A DNA stretch of 64,000 nucleotides from Craurococcus roseus (GCF_039523795.1 NZ_BAAAFZ010000015.1:1-64000); one strand, 5' to 3'. Positions 16,039 to 24,689 are shown, counted from the first letter of the stretch. A program made the numbers and translations. The notes: a model not told the origin generated them from the letters alone.

Positions 16039-17493
16039 ATGCTCGTGCTCGACCACGACAGGGCCGGCGGCTACTGGGGCGCCGTCTACGCCTTCACCGC
16101 CATGCGCGGCCTGCGCGTGGTGATCGACGGGCCGGTGGGGTGCGAAAACCTGCCGGTGACGGCGGTGCTGCACTACACGGACGGGTTGCCGCCGCACGAG
16201 CTGCCGATCGTGGTGACGGGGCTGGACGAGGACTCGCTGTCGCAGAACGGCACGGAAGGCTCGATGCGCCGCGCCAGCGCGACGCAGGACGCGGACCTCC
16301 CCGCGGTGGTGGTCACCGGCTCGATCGCCGAGATGATCGGCGGGGGGGTGACGCCCGAGGGCTCGAACCTGCTGCGCTTCATCCCGCGAACCATCGACGA
16401 GGACCAGTGGCAGTGCGCCGACCGCGCCATCTACTGGCTGTGGACCGAGTTCGGCGCCAAGCGCTCCAAACCCGCGTTGCGAAAGGTGCGGCCGGAAGGC
16501 GCGAAGCCGCGCGTCAACATCATCGGGCCGATCTACGGCACCTTCAACATGCCCTCCGACCTCGCGGAGGTCCGGCGGCTGGTGGAAGGCATCGGCTGCG
16601 AGATCAACCTGGTCTTCCCGCTCGGCTCGCACGTGGACGACATCACGAAGCTGCCAGACGCGGACGTCAACATCTGCCTGTACCGCGAGTTCGGCCGCCG
16701 GCTCTGCGAGGAACTGGACAGGCCCTACCTCCAGGCGCCGATAGGCGTGTTCGCCACCACCAACTTCCTGCGCAAGCTCGGCGAGCTGACCGGCCTCGAC
16801 CCTGAGCCCTTCATCGAGCGGGAGCGGCACACGACGCTGAAGCCGGTGTGGGACCTGTGGCGGAGCGTCACGCAGGACTTCTTCGCTTCCGCCTCCTTCG
16901 CCGTGGTGGCCACTGGCACCTACGTCCACGGGCTGAAGCGCTACCTGGAGGAGGAGTTGGGCATTCCCTGCGCCTTCTCCTTCTCCCGCCAAGCCGGCAT
17001 GAAGCCGGACAACGCGGCGGTGCGGGAGGCGGTGCGGACCAAGGCGCCGCTGGTGCTCTTCGGCTCCTACAACGAGCGGATGTACGCGGCCGAGTGCCGC
17101 AGCCGGGCGGTTTACATCCCGGCTTCCTTCCCAGGCGCGATCATCCGCCGCTCCACCGGTACGCCCTTCATGGGCTACGCGGGCGCGACCTACGTGTTGC
17201 AGGAGTACTGCAACGCGCTGTTCGACGCGCTCTTCCACATCCTGCCGCTAGGCACCGACCTCGACCGGGTGGAGGCGACGCCGGCGCGGCCGGAGGAGGC
17301 CGCGTGGGACGACGAGGCGACGCGGCTGCTCGACGAGCGCGTGGACACGGAGCCGTTCCTGCTGCGCATCTCGGCGGCGAAGCGCCTGCGCGACCGCGTG
17401 GAGCGCGAGGCGCGCGAAGCCGCCGAACCCCGCGTGACCGCGGAGCGCGCGCGCCGTGCGCTCGGCTCCATGGCGGCGGAGGGCGTGCCGTGA
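16039..17493 (+). CDS. bchZ: Chlorophyllide a reductase subunit Z
   Basis: A 484-residue NifK-like subunit. It begins MLVLDHDRAGGYWGAVYAFT and carries DGPVGCENLPVTAVLHYTDG, VVVTGSIAEMIGGG, PRVNIIGPIYGTFNMPSDL and SFSRQAGMKPDN, all characteristic of BchZ. Together with BchY it holds the [4Fe-4S] cluster and the chlorophyllide site. It is the last bch gene of the superoperon; the puf genes follow after 144 bases with no recognisable pufQ between them. Confidence 0.95.
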   Translation: MLVLDHDRAGGYWGAVYAFTAMRGLRVVIDGPVGCENLPVTAVLHYTDGLPPHELPIVVTGLDEDSLSQNGTEGSMRRASATQDADLPAVVVTGSIAEMIGGGVTPEGSNLLRFIPRTIDEDQWQCADRAIYWLWTEFGAKRSKPALRKVRPEGAKPRVNIIGPIYGTFNMPSDLAEVRRLVEGIGCEINLVFPLGSHVDDITKLPDADVNICLYREFGRRLCEELDRPYLQAPIGVFATTNFLRKLGELTGLDPEPFIERERHTTLKPVWDLWRSVTQDFFASASFAVVATGTYVHGLKRYLEEELGIPCAFSFSRQAGMKPDNAAVREAVRTKAPLVLFGSYNERMYAAECRSRAVYIPASFPGAIIRRSTGTPFMGYAGATYVLQEYCNALFDALFHILPLGTDLDRVEATPARPEEAAWDDEATRLLDERVDTEPFLLRISAAKRLRDRVEREAREAAEPRVTAERARRALGSMAAEGVP

Positions 17494-17637
17494 CGGCGGC
17501 CGCCGCGCCGTCCCCGCCCCGTGCGGACCGCCACTACCAATCGCGCGCGGCGGGCGTCGTCCCGCCGCGGCGGTCCCGGCCGCGCGGGAAGGGCGCGGCG
17601 GCCACGGCCGCGAGGCCGCTACCAGAGAGGTGCTTGC

Positions 17638-17877
17638 ATGTCTGACGTAAGGGTGTCCGACACGAGGGACAGACGGGACGCCTCGCTGTCGGGGCTGACG
17701 GAGCCGGAAGCGAGGGAATTCCACAGCATCTTCGTCACCAGCTTCGTGGTCTTCACGGTGATCGCCATCGTCGCCCACATCCTGGTCTGGTTGTGGCGGC
17801 CCTGGCTGCCGGGCGTGCGCGGCTACTCGTCCAACCTGATCGACGGCGCGACCGCCGTCGCGACCATGCTCACCTAA
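17638..17877 (+). CDS. pufB: Light-harvesting 1 beta subunit
   Basis: A 79-residue LH1 beta polypeptide. The core LSGLTEPEAREFHSIFVTSF is followed by a single membrane helix and the AHILVWLWRPWLPG segment, whose His binds bacteriochlorophyll a. It has about 17 extra polar residues before the core and a longer tail than the ~50-residue classical forms. AGAGAGG just before the ATG serves as ribosome site. With PufA it forms the LH1 ring around the reaction centre. Confidence 0.95.
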   Translation: MSDVRVSDTRDRRDASLSGLTEPEAREFHSIFVTSFVVFTVIAIVAHILVWLWRPWLPGVRGYSSNLIDGATAVATMLT

Positions 17878-17892
17878 GGGGAGGCCCAGTAC

Positions 17893-18090
17893 ATGTGGCG
17901 AGTTTGGCTGCTCTTCGACCCGCGGCGCACGCTGATCGCGCTGTTCACCTTCCTGATGGTGCTGGCGCTGCTGATCCACTTCATCCTGCTCAGCACCGAC
18001 CGGTTCAACTGGCTGGAAGGCCCGCGCGGCACGGTGAGCCCGCCCGCGGCGCAGAACGCGCCGCTGCCGGCCCCGGCGCCCGCGCGGTAG
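17893..18090 (+). CDS. pufA: Light-harvesting 1 alpha subunit
   Basis: A 65-residue LH1 alpha polypeptide. MWRVWLLFDPRRTL is the cytoplasmic N-terminus, followed by one membrane helix with the bacteriochlorophyll-ligand His in ALLIHFILLSTDRFNWL, then a Pro/Ala-rich periplasmic tail. It follows pufB by 15 bases with AAGGGGAGG in the gap. A strong hairpin begins 16 bases after its stop. Confidence 0.95.
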   Translation: MWRVWLLFDPRRTLIALFTFLMVLALLIHFILLSTDRFNWLEGPRGTVSPPAAQNAPLPAPAPAR

Positions 18091-18106
18091 CCGCAGCCGG
18101 CGGAGT

Positions 18107-18148
18107 GCCCGCGGACGGGGCCGTGGCGACGCGGTCCCGTCCGCGGGC
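18107..18148 (+). promoter_or_regulatory. pufA-pufL intercistronic mRNA-stabilising hairpin
   Basis: A perfect 13-base-pair GC-rich stem (18107-18119 with 18136-18148) can be extended by four more pairs including two G-U, leaving a loop of about 6 bases. There is no T-tract, so it is not a typical terminator. In Rhodobacter a hairpin at this exact place protects pufBA mRNA from 3'-5' decay and sets the excess of LH1 over reaction-centre subunits; the same role is inferred here. Confidence 0.75.
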
Positions 18149-18217
18149 GGAGGAGGAAACGCTTCGGGCGGGCCGGTCGACGACCGCCGCCGACCCGCGG
18201 GAGTCGGGAGGGCCGCC

Positions 18218-19042
18218 ATGTCGATGTTGAGCTACGAGAAGAAGTACCGGGTGCGCGGCGGGACGCTGGTCGGCGGCGACCTGTTCGACTTCTGGGTGGG
18301 GCCGTTCTACGTCGGCTTCTTCGGCGTCACCACGATCTTCTTCGCCCTGCTGGGGACGCTGCTGATCATCTACGGCGCCGCCTTGCAAGGCACCGGCAAC
18401 ATCTGGCTGATCAACATCCCTCCGCCCGACCTGAAATACGGGCTCGGCTTCGCGCCGATCAAGGAAGGCGGGCTGTGGCAGGCGATCACCATCTGCGCCA
18501 TCGGGGCCTTCTGCTCCTGGGCGCTCAGGCAGGCGGAGATCGCGCGCAAGCTGGGCATGGGCTACCACATCCCGGTGGCCTTCAGCGTCGCCATCTTCGC
18601 CTACGTGACGCTGGTGGTGATCCGCCCGGTGCTGATGGGCGCCTGGGGGCACGGATTCCCCTACGGGATCTGGAGCCACCTCGATTGGGTGTCGAACACC
18701 GGCTACCAGTACCTGCACTTCCATTACAACCCGGCGCACATGCTGGCCATCAGCTTCTTCTTCGGCACTACCCTGATCCTGTCGCTGCACGCCTCCTTGG
18801 TGCTGTCGGCCCTCAACCCGCCCAAGGGCGAGCCGGTGAAGACGGCGGAGCACGAGAACACCTTCTACCGCGACATCGTCGGGTACTCGATCGGCACCCT
18901 CGGCATCCACCGCCTCGGCCTCTTCGCGGCCCTGAGCGCGGGCTTCTGGAGCGCGGTGTGCATCGTCATCAGCGGCCCCTTCTGGACACGCGGTTGGCCG
19001 GAATGGTGGGGCTGGTGGCTCAACCTGCCCATCTGGAGCTAG
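18218..19042 (+). CDS. pufL: Photosynthetic reaction centre L subunit
   Basis: A 274-residue five-helix membrane protein, the usual length. It begins MSMLSYEKKYRVRGGTLVGG. Landmarks include the NTGYQYLHFHYNPAHM region with the special-pair and accessory bacteriochlorophyll His ligands, and the YRDIVGYSIGTLGIHRLGL helix with the His that ligates the non-haem iron and quinone site. Forms the core heterodimer with PufM. About 130 bases separate it from pufA, filled largely by the hairpin. Confidence 0.97.
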   Translation: MSMLSYEKKYRVRGGTLVGGDLFDFWVGPFYVGFFGVTTIFFALLGTLLIIYGAALQGTGNIWLINIPPPDLKYGLGFAPIKEGGLWQAITICAIGAFCSWALRQAEIARKLGMGYHIPVAFSVAIFAYVTLVVIRPVLMGAWGHGFPYGIWSHLDWVSNTGYQYLHFHYNPAHMLAISFFFGTTLILSLHASLVLSALNPPKGEPVKTAEHENTFYRDIVGYSIGTLGIHRLGLFAALSAGFWSAVCIVISGPFWTRGWPEWWGWWLNLPIWS

Positions 19043-19061
19043 CGAGGGGGAGCGCGCGGCG

Positions 19062-20057
19062 ATGGCCTTGCTGGACTTGGAATACCAAAACATCTTCACG
19101 CGGGTGCAGGTGCGCGGCCCGGCCTACCTCGGCGTCGCGATCTCGCACGAGCCTGCGGGCCGCCAGGGCAAGACGTCGTTCTCGCACGTCTTCGGCCAGA
19201 TCGGCGACGCGCAGGTCGGGCCGATCTACCTGGGCTGGATCGGCCTCATCTCGCTGATCTTCGGCTTCGCGGCCTTCGAGATCATCGGGCTCAACATGTG
19301 GGCCTCGGTGGGGTGGGACCCGGTGCAGTTCGTGCGCCAGCTCTTCTGGCTGGCGCTGGAGCCGCCGGCGCCCTCCTACGGCCTGAGCATACCGCCGATG
19401 GACAAGGGCGGCTGGTGGCTGCTGGCCGGCCTCTTCCTGACCATCTCGGTCCTGCTCTGGTGGGTGCGGATCTACACGCGGGCGCGCCAGTTGGGCCTGG
19501 GCACCCACACCGCCTGGGCCTTCGGCGCGGCGATCTGGCTGTACCTCGTGCTCGGCTTCATCAGGCCGATCGCGATGGGGAGTTGGTCGGAGGCGGTGCC
19601 GTTCGGCATCTTCCCGCACCTCGACTGGACCGCGGCCTTCTCGCTGCGCTACGGGAACCTCTTCTACAACCCGTTCCACGCGCTCTCGATCGTCTTCCTC
19701 TACGGCTCGACGCTGCTCTTCGCCATGCACGGCGCCACCATCCTGGCGGCGGGCCGCTTCGGCGCCGAGCGCGAGGTGGAGCAGACGCTCGACCGCGGCA
19801 CGGCGCACGAGCGCTGCGCCCTGTTCTGGCGCTGGACCATGGGCTTCTGCGCGTCCTTCGAGAGCATCCACCGCTGGGCGTGGTGGTTCGCCGTGTTGAC
19901 CCCGATCACGGGCGGCATCGGCATCCTGCTCACCGGCACGGTGGTGGACAACTGGTACCTTTGGGCGGTCAAGCAGGGCTTCGCGCCGGGCTACCCCGAC
20001 GTGTATCCGCCCATCCCCGACCCCGCAGCCGCCGCAGCCATGGGAGCGCCCCGATGA
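19062..20057 (+). CDS. pufM: Photosynthetic reaction centre M subunit
   Basis: A 331-residue five-helix membrane protein starting MALLDLEYQNIFTRVQVRGP. The RYGNLFYNPFHALSI helix has the special-pair His and FESIHRWAWWFAVL the iron/quinone His. The C-terminal ~25 residues form a Pro-rich periplasmic tail (YPDVYPPIPDP) as in species that bind a tetrahaem cytochrome. The pufC ATG overlaps its stop (ATGA). Confidence 0.97.
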   Translation: MALLDLEYQNIFTRVQVRGPAYLGVAISHEPAGRQGKTSFSHVFGQIGDAQVGPIYLGWIGLISLIFGFAAFEIIGLNMWASVGWDPVQFVRQLFWLALEPPAPSYGLSIPPMDKGGWWLLAGLFLTISVLLWWVRIYTRARQLGLGTHTAWAFGAAIWLYLVLGFIRPIAMGSWSEAVPFGIFPHLDWTAAFSLRYGNLFYNPFHALSIVFLYGSTLLFAMHGATILAAGRFGAEREVEQTLDRGTAHERCALFWRWTMGFCASFESIHRWAWWFAVLTPITGGIGILLTGTVVDNWYLWAVKQGFAPGYPDVYPPIPDPAAAAAMGAPR

Positions 20058-21145
20058 GACTGGGCTTCTACAGCTGGCTGACCATCGCCTGCCTGGCGAC
20101 GGCGGCCGTCATCGTCACGCTGGTCAGCTTCGAGCGGCCGCCGATCACGGCCATCCAAAGGGGCTTCCGCGGCACCGCGATGGAACTGGTCTACAACCCG
20201 CGCACGGTAGCGGTGAACGCCTACCTCCACGGCGTCCCCGAGGCGCCCGAGCAGGCCGACGCGGACGGTCCGAAAGCGAAGGACGTCTACGAGAACGTGC
20301 AGGTGCTGGGCAACCTCAGCGTCGGCCAGTTCGGGCGCCTGATGCAATCCATCACCGAATGGGTCTCGCCCGAAATAGACGGGCCGACCGAGCCGGGCGC
20401 GCCGGAGCGCGGCTGCAACTACTGCCACAACCCGGAGAACATGGCGGAGGACAGCGTCTACACCAAGGTGGTCGCGCGCCGGATGATGCAGATGACCAAG
20501 CACATCAACGAGCACTGGACGAGCCACGTCGGCCAGGCGGGCGTGACCTGCTACACCTGCCACCGCGGCAACCCGGTACCGCTGAACGTCTGGTCGCAGA
20601 CGCCGACGCCCGACCCGTCGCGGGGCCGTGGCTTCACGGCAGACCCGGCGAGCCAGAACCTCGCCTCCCCCGTCGTGGGCATGTCGTCGCTGCCCTACGA
20701 CATCTTCGGCCCGTACTTCGAGGGCGCGAGCGACATCCGGGTCAACGGGACCACGCCCTTGCCGGAGGGGAATCGCCACTCCATCAAGCAGACGGAGTGG
20801 ACCTACGGCCTGATGATGCACTTCTCTCAGGCGTTGAACGTCAACTGCACGCATTGCCACAACAGCCGCGCCTTCGCCGACTGGAGCCAGAGCAGCCCGC
20901 AGCGCCTGAACGCTTGGCACGGCATCCGGATGGTGCGGGACGTCAACACGGCCTTCATCGACCCGCTGAAGCCGGTGTTCCCTGCCAACCGCCTCGGGCC
21001 GATGGGCGACCCGTTGAAGGTCAACTGCACGACCTGCCACCAGGGCGCCTACAAGCCGCTCAACGGAGCGCGCATGCTCGCGGAACACCCGGAGCTGAAC
21101 CTGATTTCCGCCACGCCCCCGCCTCCGGAATCGGCGAGGCGGTGA
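20054..21145 (+). CDS. pufC: Reaction-centre tetrahaem cytochrome c subunit
   Basis: A 363-residue periplasmic cytochrome held by an N-terminal hydrophobic segment (residues about 7-24, including a Cys at 13 that could be lipidated). Four c-type haem motifs are present: CNYCH 121-125, CYTCH 166-170, CTHCH 265-269 and CTTCH 325-329. It re-reduces the photo-oxidised special pair. The start overlaps pufM by 4 bases. It is the last gene of the puf operon. Confidence 0.97.
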   Translation: MRLGFYSWLTIACLATAAVIVTLVSFERPPITAIQRGFRGTAMELVYNPRTVAVNAYLHGVPEAPEQADADGPKAKDVYENVQVLGNLSVGQFGRLMQSITEWVSPEIDGPTEPGAPERGCNYCHNPENMAEDSVYTKVVARRMMQMTKHINEHWTSHVGQAGVTCYTCHRGNPVPLNVWSQTPTPDPSRGRGFTADPASQNLASPVVGMSSLPYDIFGPYFEGASDIRVNGTTPLPEGNRHSIKQTEWTYGLMMHFSQALNVNCTHCHNSRAFADWSQSSPQRLNAWHGIRMVRDVNTAFIDPLKPVFPANRLGPMGDPLKVNCTTCHQGAYKPLNGARMLAEHPELNLISATPPPPESARR

Positions 21146-21159
21146 TGGCCTTAGGCCAG

Positions 21160-21196
21160 GGCGGGGGCGCAAGGCTGTTGCGCCCCCGCCTTTTTT
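21160..21196 (+). terminator. Rho-independent terminator of the puf operon
   Basis: A perfect 13-base-pair stem (21160-21172 with 21178-21190), a 5-base loop and a run of six T. It starts 15 bases after the pufC stop and closes the crtE-to-pufC run. The convergent UPF0114 gene ends at 21195, within the T-tract. Confidence 0.92.
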
Positions 21197-21752
21197 AGAC
21201 ACTTTCGTTCTGCTCCGCCTCGCCGTGACGGGTGAGGCGGTCCAGCAGGCCCAGCATGAGCGCTCCCACCAGGAACAGGGCGTGGATGACTACTCGCCAC
21301 ATCACGCCCTCCTGGCTGTAGTCCTCGACCTTCAGGAACACCTGCAGAAGGTGGATGGACGAGATGGCGACCATGGCCGTCGCCACCTTGATCTTGAGGT
21401 TCGAGTAGTCGGTGCGGCCGACCCAGCCCAGGTCTTCCTGATCGGCCTCTCGCGCCAGCCGGTCCACCAAGCTGTCGTAGCTCGACAGCACCACGATCAT
21501 GACCAGCGACGCGATCAGAGCGGAGTCCACCAAGTGCAGGACCGCGATCAGCACGTCCTCTTCGCCTTTGTCGAAGAGGCCGGCCGCCAGCCCGCCGAGC
21601 TTCACGACGAACCGGGCCGCGAAGAGGGCGAGGCTGGCCGCGAGGCCGAAGAAGAAGACCATGAGCACGTAACGTGTCGCCAGGATTGCGCGGCCCAGGG
21701 TGGCGAGCAGCGAAACCGCGGCGTCCCCGCCGCGATCTTGGGGAGAGGGCAT
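21195..21752 (-). CDS. UPF0114 (YqhA/TIGR00645) family inner-membrane protein
   Basis: A 185-residue protein with four hydrophobic segments. The family pattern is clear: RYVLMVFFFGLAASLALF, then DSALIASLVMIVVLSSYDSL, the GRTDYSNLKIKVATAMVAIS segment, and a last helix. Function of the family is unknown. It is read towards the puf operon and shares its end with the puf terminator. Its start codon is only 5 bases from that of the divergent ridA gene, so the two leaders overlap. Confidence 0.88.
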   Translation of the reverse strand: MPSPQDRGGDAAVSLLATLGRAILATRYVLMVFFFGLAASLALFAARFVVKLGGLAAGLFDKGEEDVLIAVLHLVDSALIASLVMIVVLSSYDSLVDRLAREADQEDLGWVGRTDYSNLKIKVATAMVAISSIHLLQVFLKVEDYSQEGVMWRVVIHALFLVGALMLGLLDRLTRHGEAEQNESV

Positions 21753-21757
21753 GTTCG

Positions 21758-22126
21758 ATGATCCAAAGGTTGGCGGAGGAGCAACGCCTGTCGGGCGCGG
21801 TGGTGCATGGGGGGTTGGTTTGGCTCGCCGGGCAGGTGGCTGACGACCCGGGCCTCGACGCGGAAGGCCAAACCGCCGACATCCTCCGGCAAGTGGACGA
21901 GTCGCTACGCCACGCCGGCACCGACAAGCGCCGGCTCCTGTCCGTGACCGTGTTGCTCGCCGACATCGCGGACGCGCCCGCCATGAACCGCGCCTGGGAC
22001 CGGTGGCTGGACCCGGCCGCCAAGCCCGCGCGGATGACGGTCCAGGCGCCGCTCGTGGGCCCGGCTTGGCGGGTGGAGACCACCGGCGTCGTGGCGCTAC
22101 CCGGGTCGGAAGCGCGGCGGGGTTGA
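21758..22126 (+). CDS. RidA family protein
   Basis: A 122-residue RidA/YjgF-family protein: VWLAGQVADD at the start of the barrel, TADILRQVDESLRHAGTDKRRL, and PARMTVQAPLVGPAWRVE near the end, where the conserved Arg is visible. Canonical RidA hydrolyses reactive enamine/imine intermediates; members of this subgroup often differ in substrate, so I leave the exact reaction open. The ATG has AGAGGG upstream. Its stop overlaps the TTG start of the potassium channel. Confidence 0.85.
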   Translation: MIQRLAEEQRLSGAVVHGGLVWLAGQVADDPGLDAEGQTADILRQVDESLRHAGTDKRRLLSVTVLLADIADAPAMNRAWDRWLDPAAKPARMTVQAPLVGPAWRVETTGVVALPGSEARRG

Positions 22127-23154
22127 AGGGGCATCAGCAGGTCGGCCGCGGCCGCCGCTCCGGGACGCCGCGCGGCTTTTTGACGTCCGAGGCGACCGCG
22201 CTGGTGCTGATGCTGCTCGTGGCGGGCGGCGTGGCCGACGAGGGATGGGTGCTCTCCGCCGTCGCGTTCTGCGGTGTCGGGCTGGCGGTGGGGGCGCTCT
22301 ACCTGCTTTTCCCGCAGGGGCCGCAATTCGCGCTCAACGCCGCCAACGGCCTCGCCATGTACACCTGCCTCTTCGCGGTGGTCGGGCGCTCCGCCTTCCC
22401 CGGCGCCGAGGATTGGGCGCGGCCGGTCGCGTTTCTGTTGCCGATCGCCTCCTTCGTCGGGGCGTGCTGGACGCTCCGGAGCGCCTTGCGGCCCTGGGTC
22501 GCGGCAGCGCACGCTCCGGACCTGGCGCACCTGCCGCGCTTCGCCGGTTGGCTGGCCGCGATGGGGGCGGTAGCGGTGCTCAGCTTGGCGCTGCCCTTCA
22601 ACCGGGCGGCGCCCGGCACCCAAACCTTGGCGCTGCTCGGCGCCATGGCGTTGATCTCCGCCATCAGCGTGGCGACGGTGGGCGAGGTGGTGCGGCTGCT
22701 GGCCGATATCGCCGCGATCTTCCGCGAGATGACGGGCCGCATCGTCCTACTCGCCGTGCCGGTGGCCGCCTATTGCAGCCTCTGGGCGCTGCTCACTGTG
22801 GCGTTCGGCTGCCTGTACCGGATAGCGGAGGGACTGTCGCACGAGGAGCTGTTTCATGGCTCCGATGGGCCGATCCGCATCGGGTTCCAAGGGGCGTTGC
22901 ACTTCAGCGCCGTGACCCTCACAACGGTCGGCTACGGCGACATCCAACCCATCGACGACGGGATTCGGCTGCTGGCGACGGTGCAGGCGTTGTCGGGCCA
23001 ACTCCTGCTGCTGTTCGGCTTCTACGAGATCATGCGCGGCAGCCAGGCCGGGATGCCGGAATCCGAGCTGCCGGACGACGAGGACGAACGGGAGGCGCTG
23101 GCGGCCGCCGCGGCGGAGGGCGCTAGCCCCCCAGAACCCGGGCCGAAGCCATGA
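22123..23154 (+). CDS. Potassium channel family membrane protein
   Basis: A 343-residue membrane protein with a potassium selectivity filter TTVGYGD at residues 267-273 in a pore-loop/helix arrangement at the C-terminal end, preceded by about five or six hydrophobic segments and followed by an acidic tail. No RCK or cyclic-nucleotide domain is visible. The start is taken as the TTG in a TTGA overlap with the ridA-like gene, which implies translational coupling; no ATG or GTG lies between there and the first helix. Confidence 0.82.
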   Translation: MKGHQQVGRGRRSGTPRGFLTSEATALVLMLLVAGGVADEGWVLSAVAFCGVGLAVGALYLLFPQGPQFALNAANGLAMYTCLFAVVGRSAFPGAEDWARPVAFLLPIASFVGACWTLRSALRPWVAAAHAPDLAHLPRFAGWLAAMGAVAVLSLALPFNRAAPGTQTLALLGAMALISAISVATVGEVVRLLADIAAIFREMTGRIVLLAVPVAAYCSLWALLTVAFGCLYRIAEGLSHEELFHGSDGPIRIGFQGALHFSAVTLTTVGYGDIQPIDDGIRLLATVQALSGQLLLLFGFYEIMRGSQAGMPESELPDDEDEREALAAAAAEGASPPEPGPKP

Positions 23155-23809
23155 TGCGCCGCACCTTCTCGGACTCGGTGGCGCCGCCCTCCACCGCGGC
23201 GACCGCCTTGGCCTCGGCGGCGCGCACGGCCTCCAGGCTCGCCAGCACCGCCTCCGCCCGGTCGAGCGGCACCACCGCCACGCCGTCCGCGTCGCCGACC
23301 ACGATGTCGCCGGGGCGGACGTGGATGCAGCCGCAGGTGACGGGGGCGCCGACGGTGCCGGGCCCGTTGGCAGCGGGCGAGGTGGGGACCACGCCGGCGC
23401 AGAACACGGGCAGGCCGGTCGCCAGGATGCCGGCCTTGTCGCGCGCCAGCCCTTCGGTGACGAAGGCGGCGACGCCTTTGTTCTTCATCATGCCGGCCAC
23501 GAGGTCGCCGAGGACGGCGGTGCCGAGGTAGCCGTCGTTCGCCACCACCACCACGTCGCCCGACCGCGCTTCCGCCAAGGCGCCCATCACGCCGACCACG
23601 TCCGCGGGGTAGGCAAAGGCGGTCAGCGCCGGGCCGACGAAAGCCGCGTTGGCCGGGTCAAGCGGCTTGACGCGCCAGTCGAGCGCGCCGCGGCCTTCCA
23701 TGGCGTCCGCCAGATGCGAGGTTTGGGCGCCGCGGAAGCGCTCCAGCAGTTCGGGCGGCGCGCGGCGGAACCCGCGGTGGACGGTGAGCAGCGGCGGGTT
23801 GTCGAGCAT
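23123..23809 (-). CDS. RraA-like family protein (aldolase/regulator superfamily)
   Basis: A 228-residue protein of the RraA/HMG-aldolase-like family: HLADAMEGRGAL, the GDVVVVANDGYLGTAVLGDL segment (where related enzymes have the GGR..D site) and DIVVGDADGVAVVPLDRAE. Members include 4-hydroxy-4-methyl-2-oxoglutarate/oxaloacetate aldolases and inhibitors of RNase E; the sequence alone does not decide. GGAGG precedes the ATG at 23809. Its 3' end overlaps the convergent channel gene by 32 bases. Confidence 0.82.
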   Translation of the reverse strand: MLDNPPLLTVHRGFRRAPPELLERFRGAQTSHLADAMEGRGALDWRVKPLDPANAAFVGPALTAFAYPADVVGVMGALAEARSGDVVVVANDGYLGTAVLGDLVAGMMKNKGVAAFVTEGLARDKAGILATGLPVFCAGVVPTSPAANGPGTVGAPVTCGCIHVRPGDIVVGDADGVAVVPLDRAEAVLASLEAVRAAEAKAVAAVEGGATESEKVRRIMASARVLGG

Positions 23810-24029
23810 GGCGATTTTTTCCTCCCGGTGTTCGGCGCGAGCATCGCGCGGCGGGCGGGCGGCGCCAAGCCGCCACCGCCGGGGTTGCGCCGGGCCGCGT
23901 CCGGCCACGGGGCGCGGGTGCCTGGCCCGAAAACGCGGAGGGGGCGGCGGGCTGCCGCGAGGGCGGCCGGGACCGTTCGGCCGCCTCGCCCGGCGCGGGT
24001 CGGAGCGTGGCGCGGCGGCGGCGTTTGCT

Positions 24030-24632
24030 GCATTCGGACAAATGCCGGGGCCGCCACGGTCCGGGCGCCGGGCGGTCGCGGGGGCGCGGTTCGGAAAGGA
24101 GAGATCGCCGCGCCGGCGGGCGGGCCGGCGCGCGGGACCGGGAGGCGCGCGACGCATTCGGACAAATGCCGGCGCCACCACGGTCCAGGCGCCGGGAACG
24201 TGGTTCGGGAAGGAGCGTCGCCGCGCCCGGCGTGGATCGGAGCGCGGAGCGGCGGCGGTGTTTGGCGCATTCGGGCGAATGCCGCGGCGGCCATGGTCCG
24301 GGCGCAGGAAGGTCGCCGGGGATGCGGTTCGGGAAGGAGTGTCGCCGCTCCGGATCGGGTGGCGCGTGGCGCATTCGGACAAATACGGATTTGGCGACCG
24401 GAAGGCTGCCGGGTTGGTCGAGTGCGTGTTTGGGAAACGGGCGGTCGTTGTGCCTGTCGGCGTATCGGGGAAGGAGCCGGGATTGGTTTTGGTGTTTTCG
24501 GACGAATAGAGGCTCGACGGGGAGCCGGCTGCTTTCGGCGTCTCCGGCGCGGCTGGAACCGTGCGGTCGCCATGCCTTTGGAAGACTGGAAGCGCGGGGC
24601 GGAGCGTGGGGCGGGCGCTTTCGGACAAATGC
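24030..24632. repeat. Array of ~104-124 bp diverged repeats with palindromic core
   Basis: The motif GCATTCGGACAAATGC (arms GCATT/AATGC) recurs at 24030-24045, 24154-24169, 24267-24282 (with compensating GCGAATGC), 24371-24386, 24494-24509 (degenerate) and 24617-24632. Spacing is 124, 113, 104, 123 and 123 bases. Between cores the first three units share a CCAYGGTCCRGGCGC block and a GGTTCGGGAAGGAG block about 58 bases after each core. Long open frames on the minus strand here are compositional and follow the repeat, with no start site or family. The stretch 23810-24690 contains no gene I can support. Confidence 0.7.
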
Positions 24633-24689
24633 CCGCTCGGCAGGCATGAGGCGCGCGGCGTGGTACGCGGGAGGGTTCGCGGGCGGTTT

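Noticed and set aside
24030..24632. Possible CRISPR array.
   Set aside because: The repeated core is 16 bases and degenerate, the intervening 90-110 bases are themselves partly conserved, and there are no cas genes.
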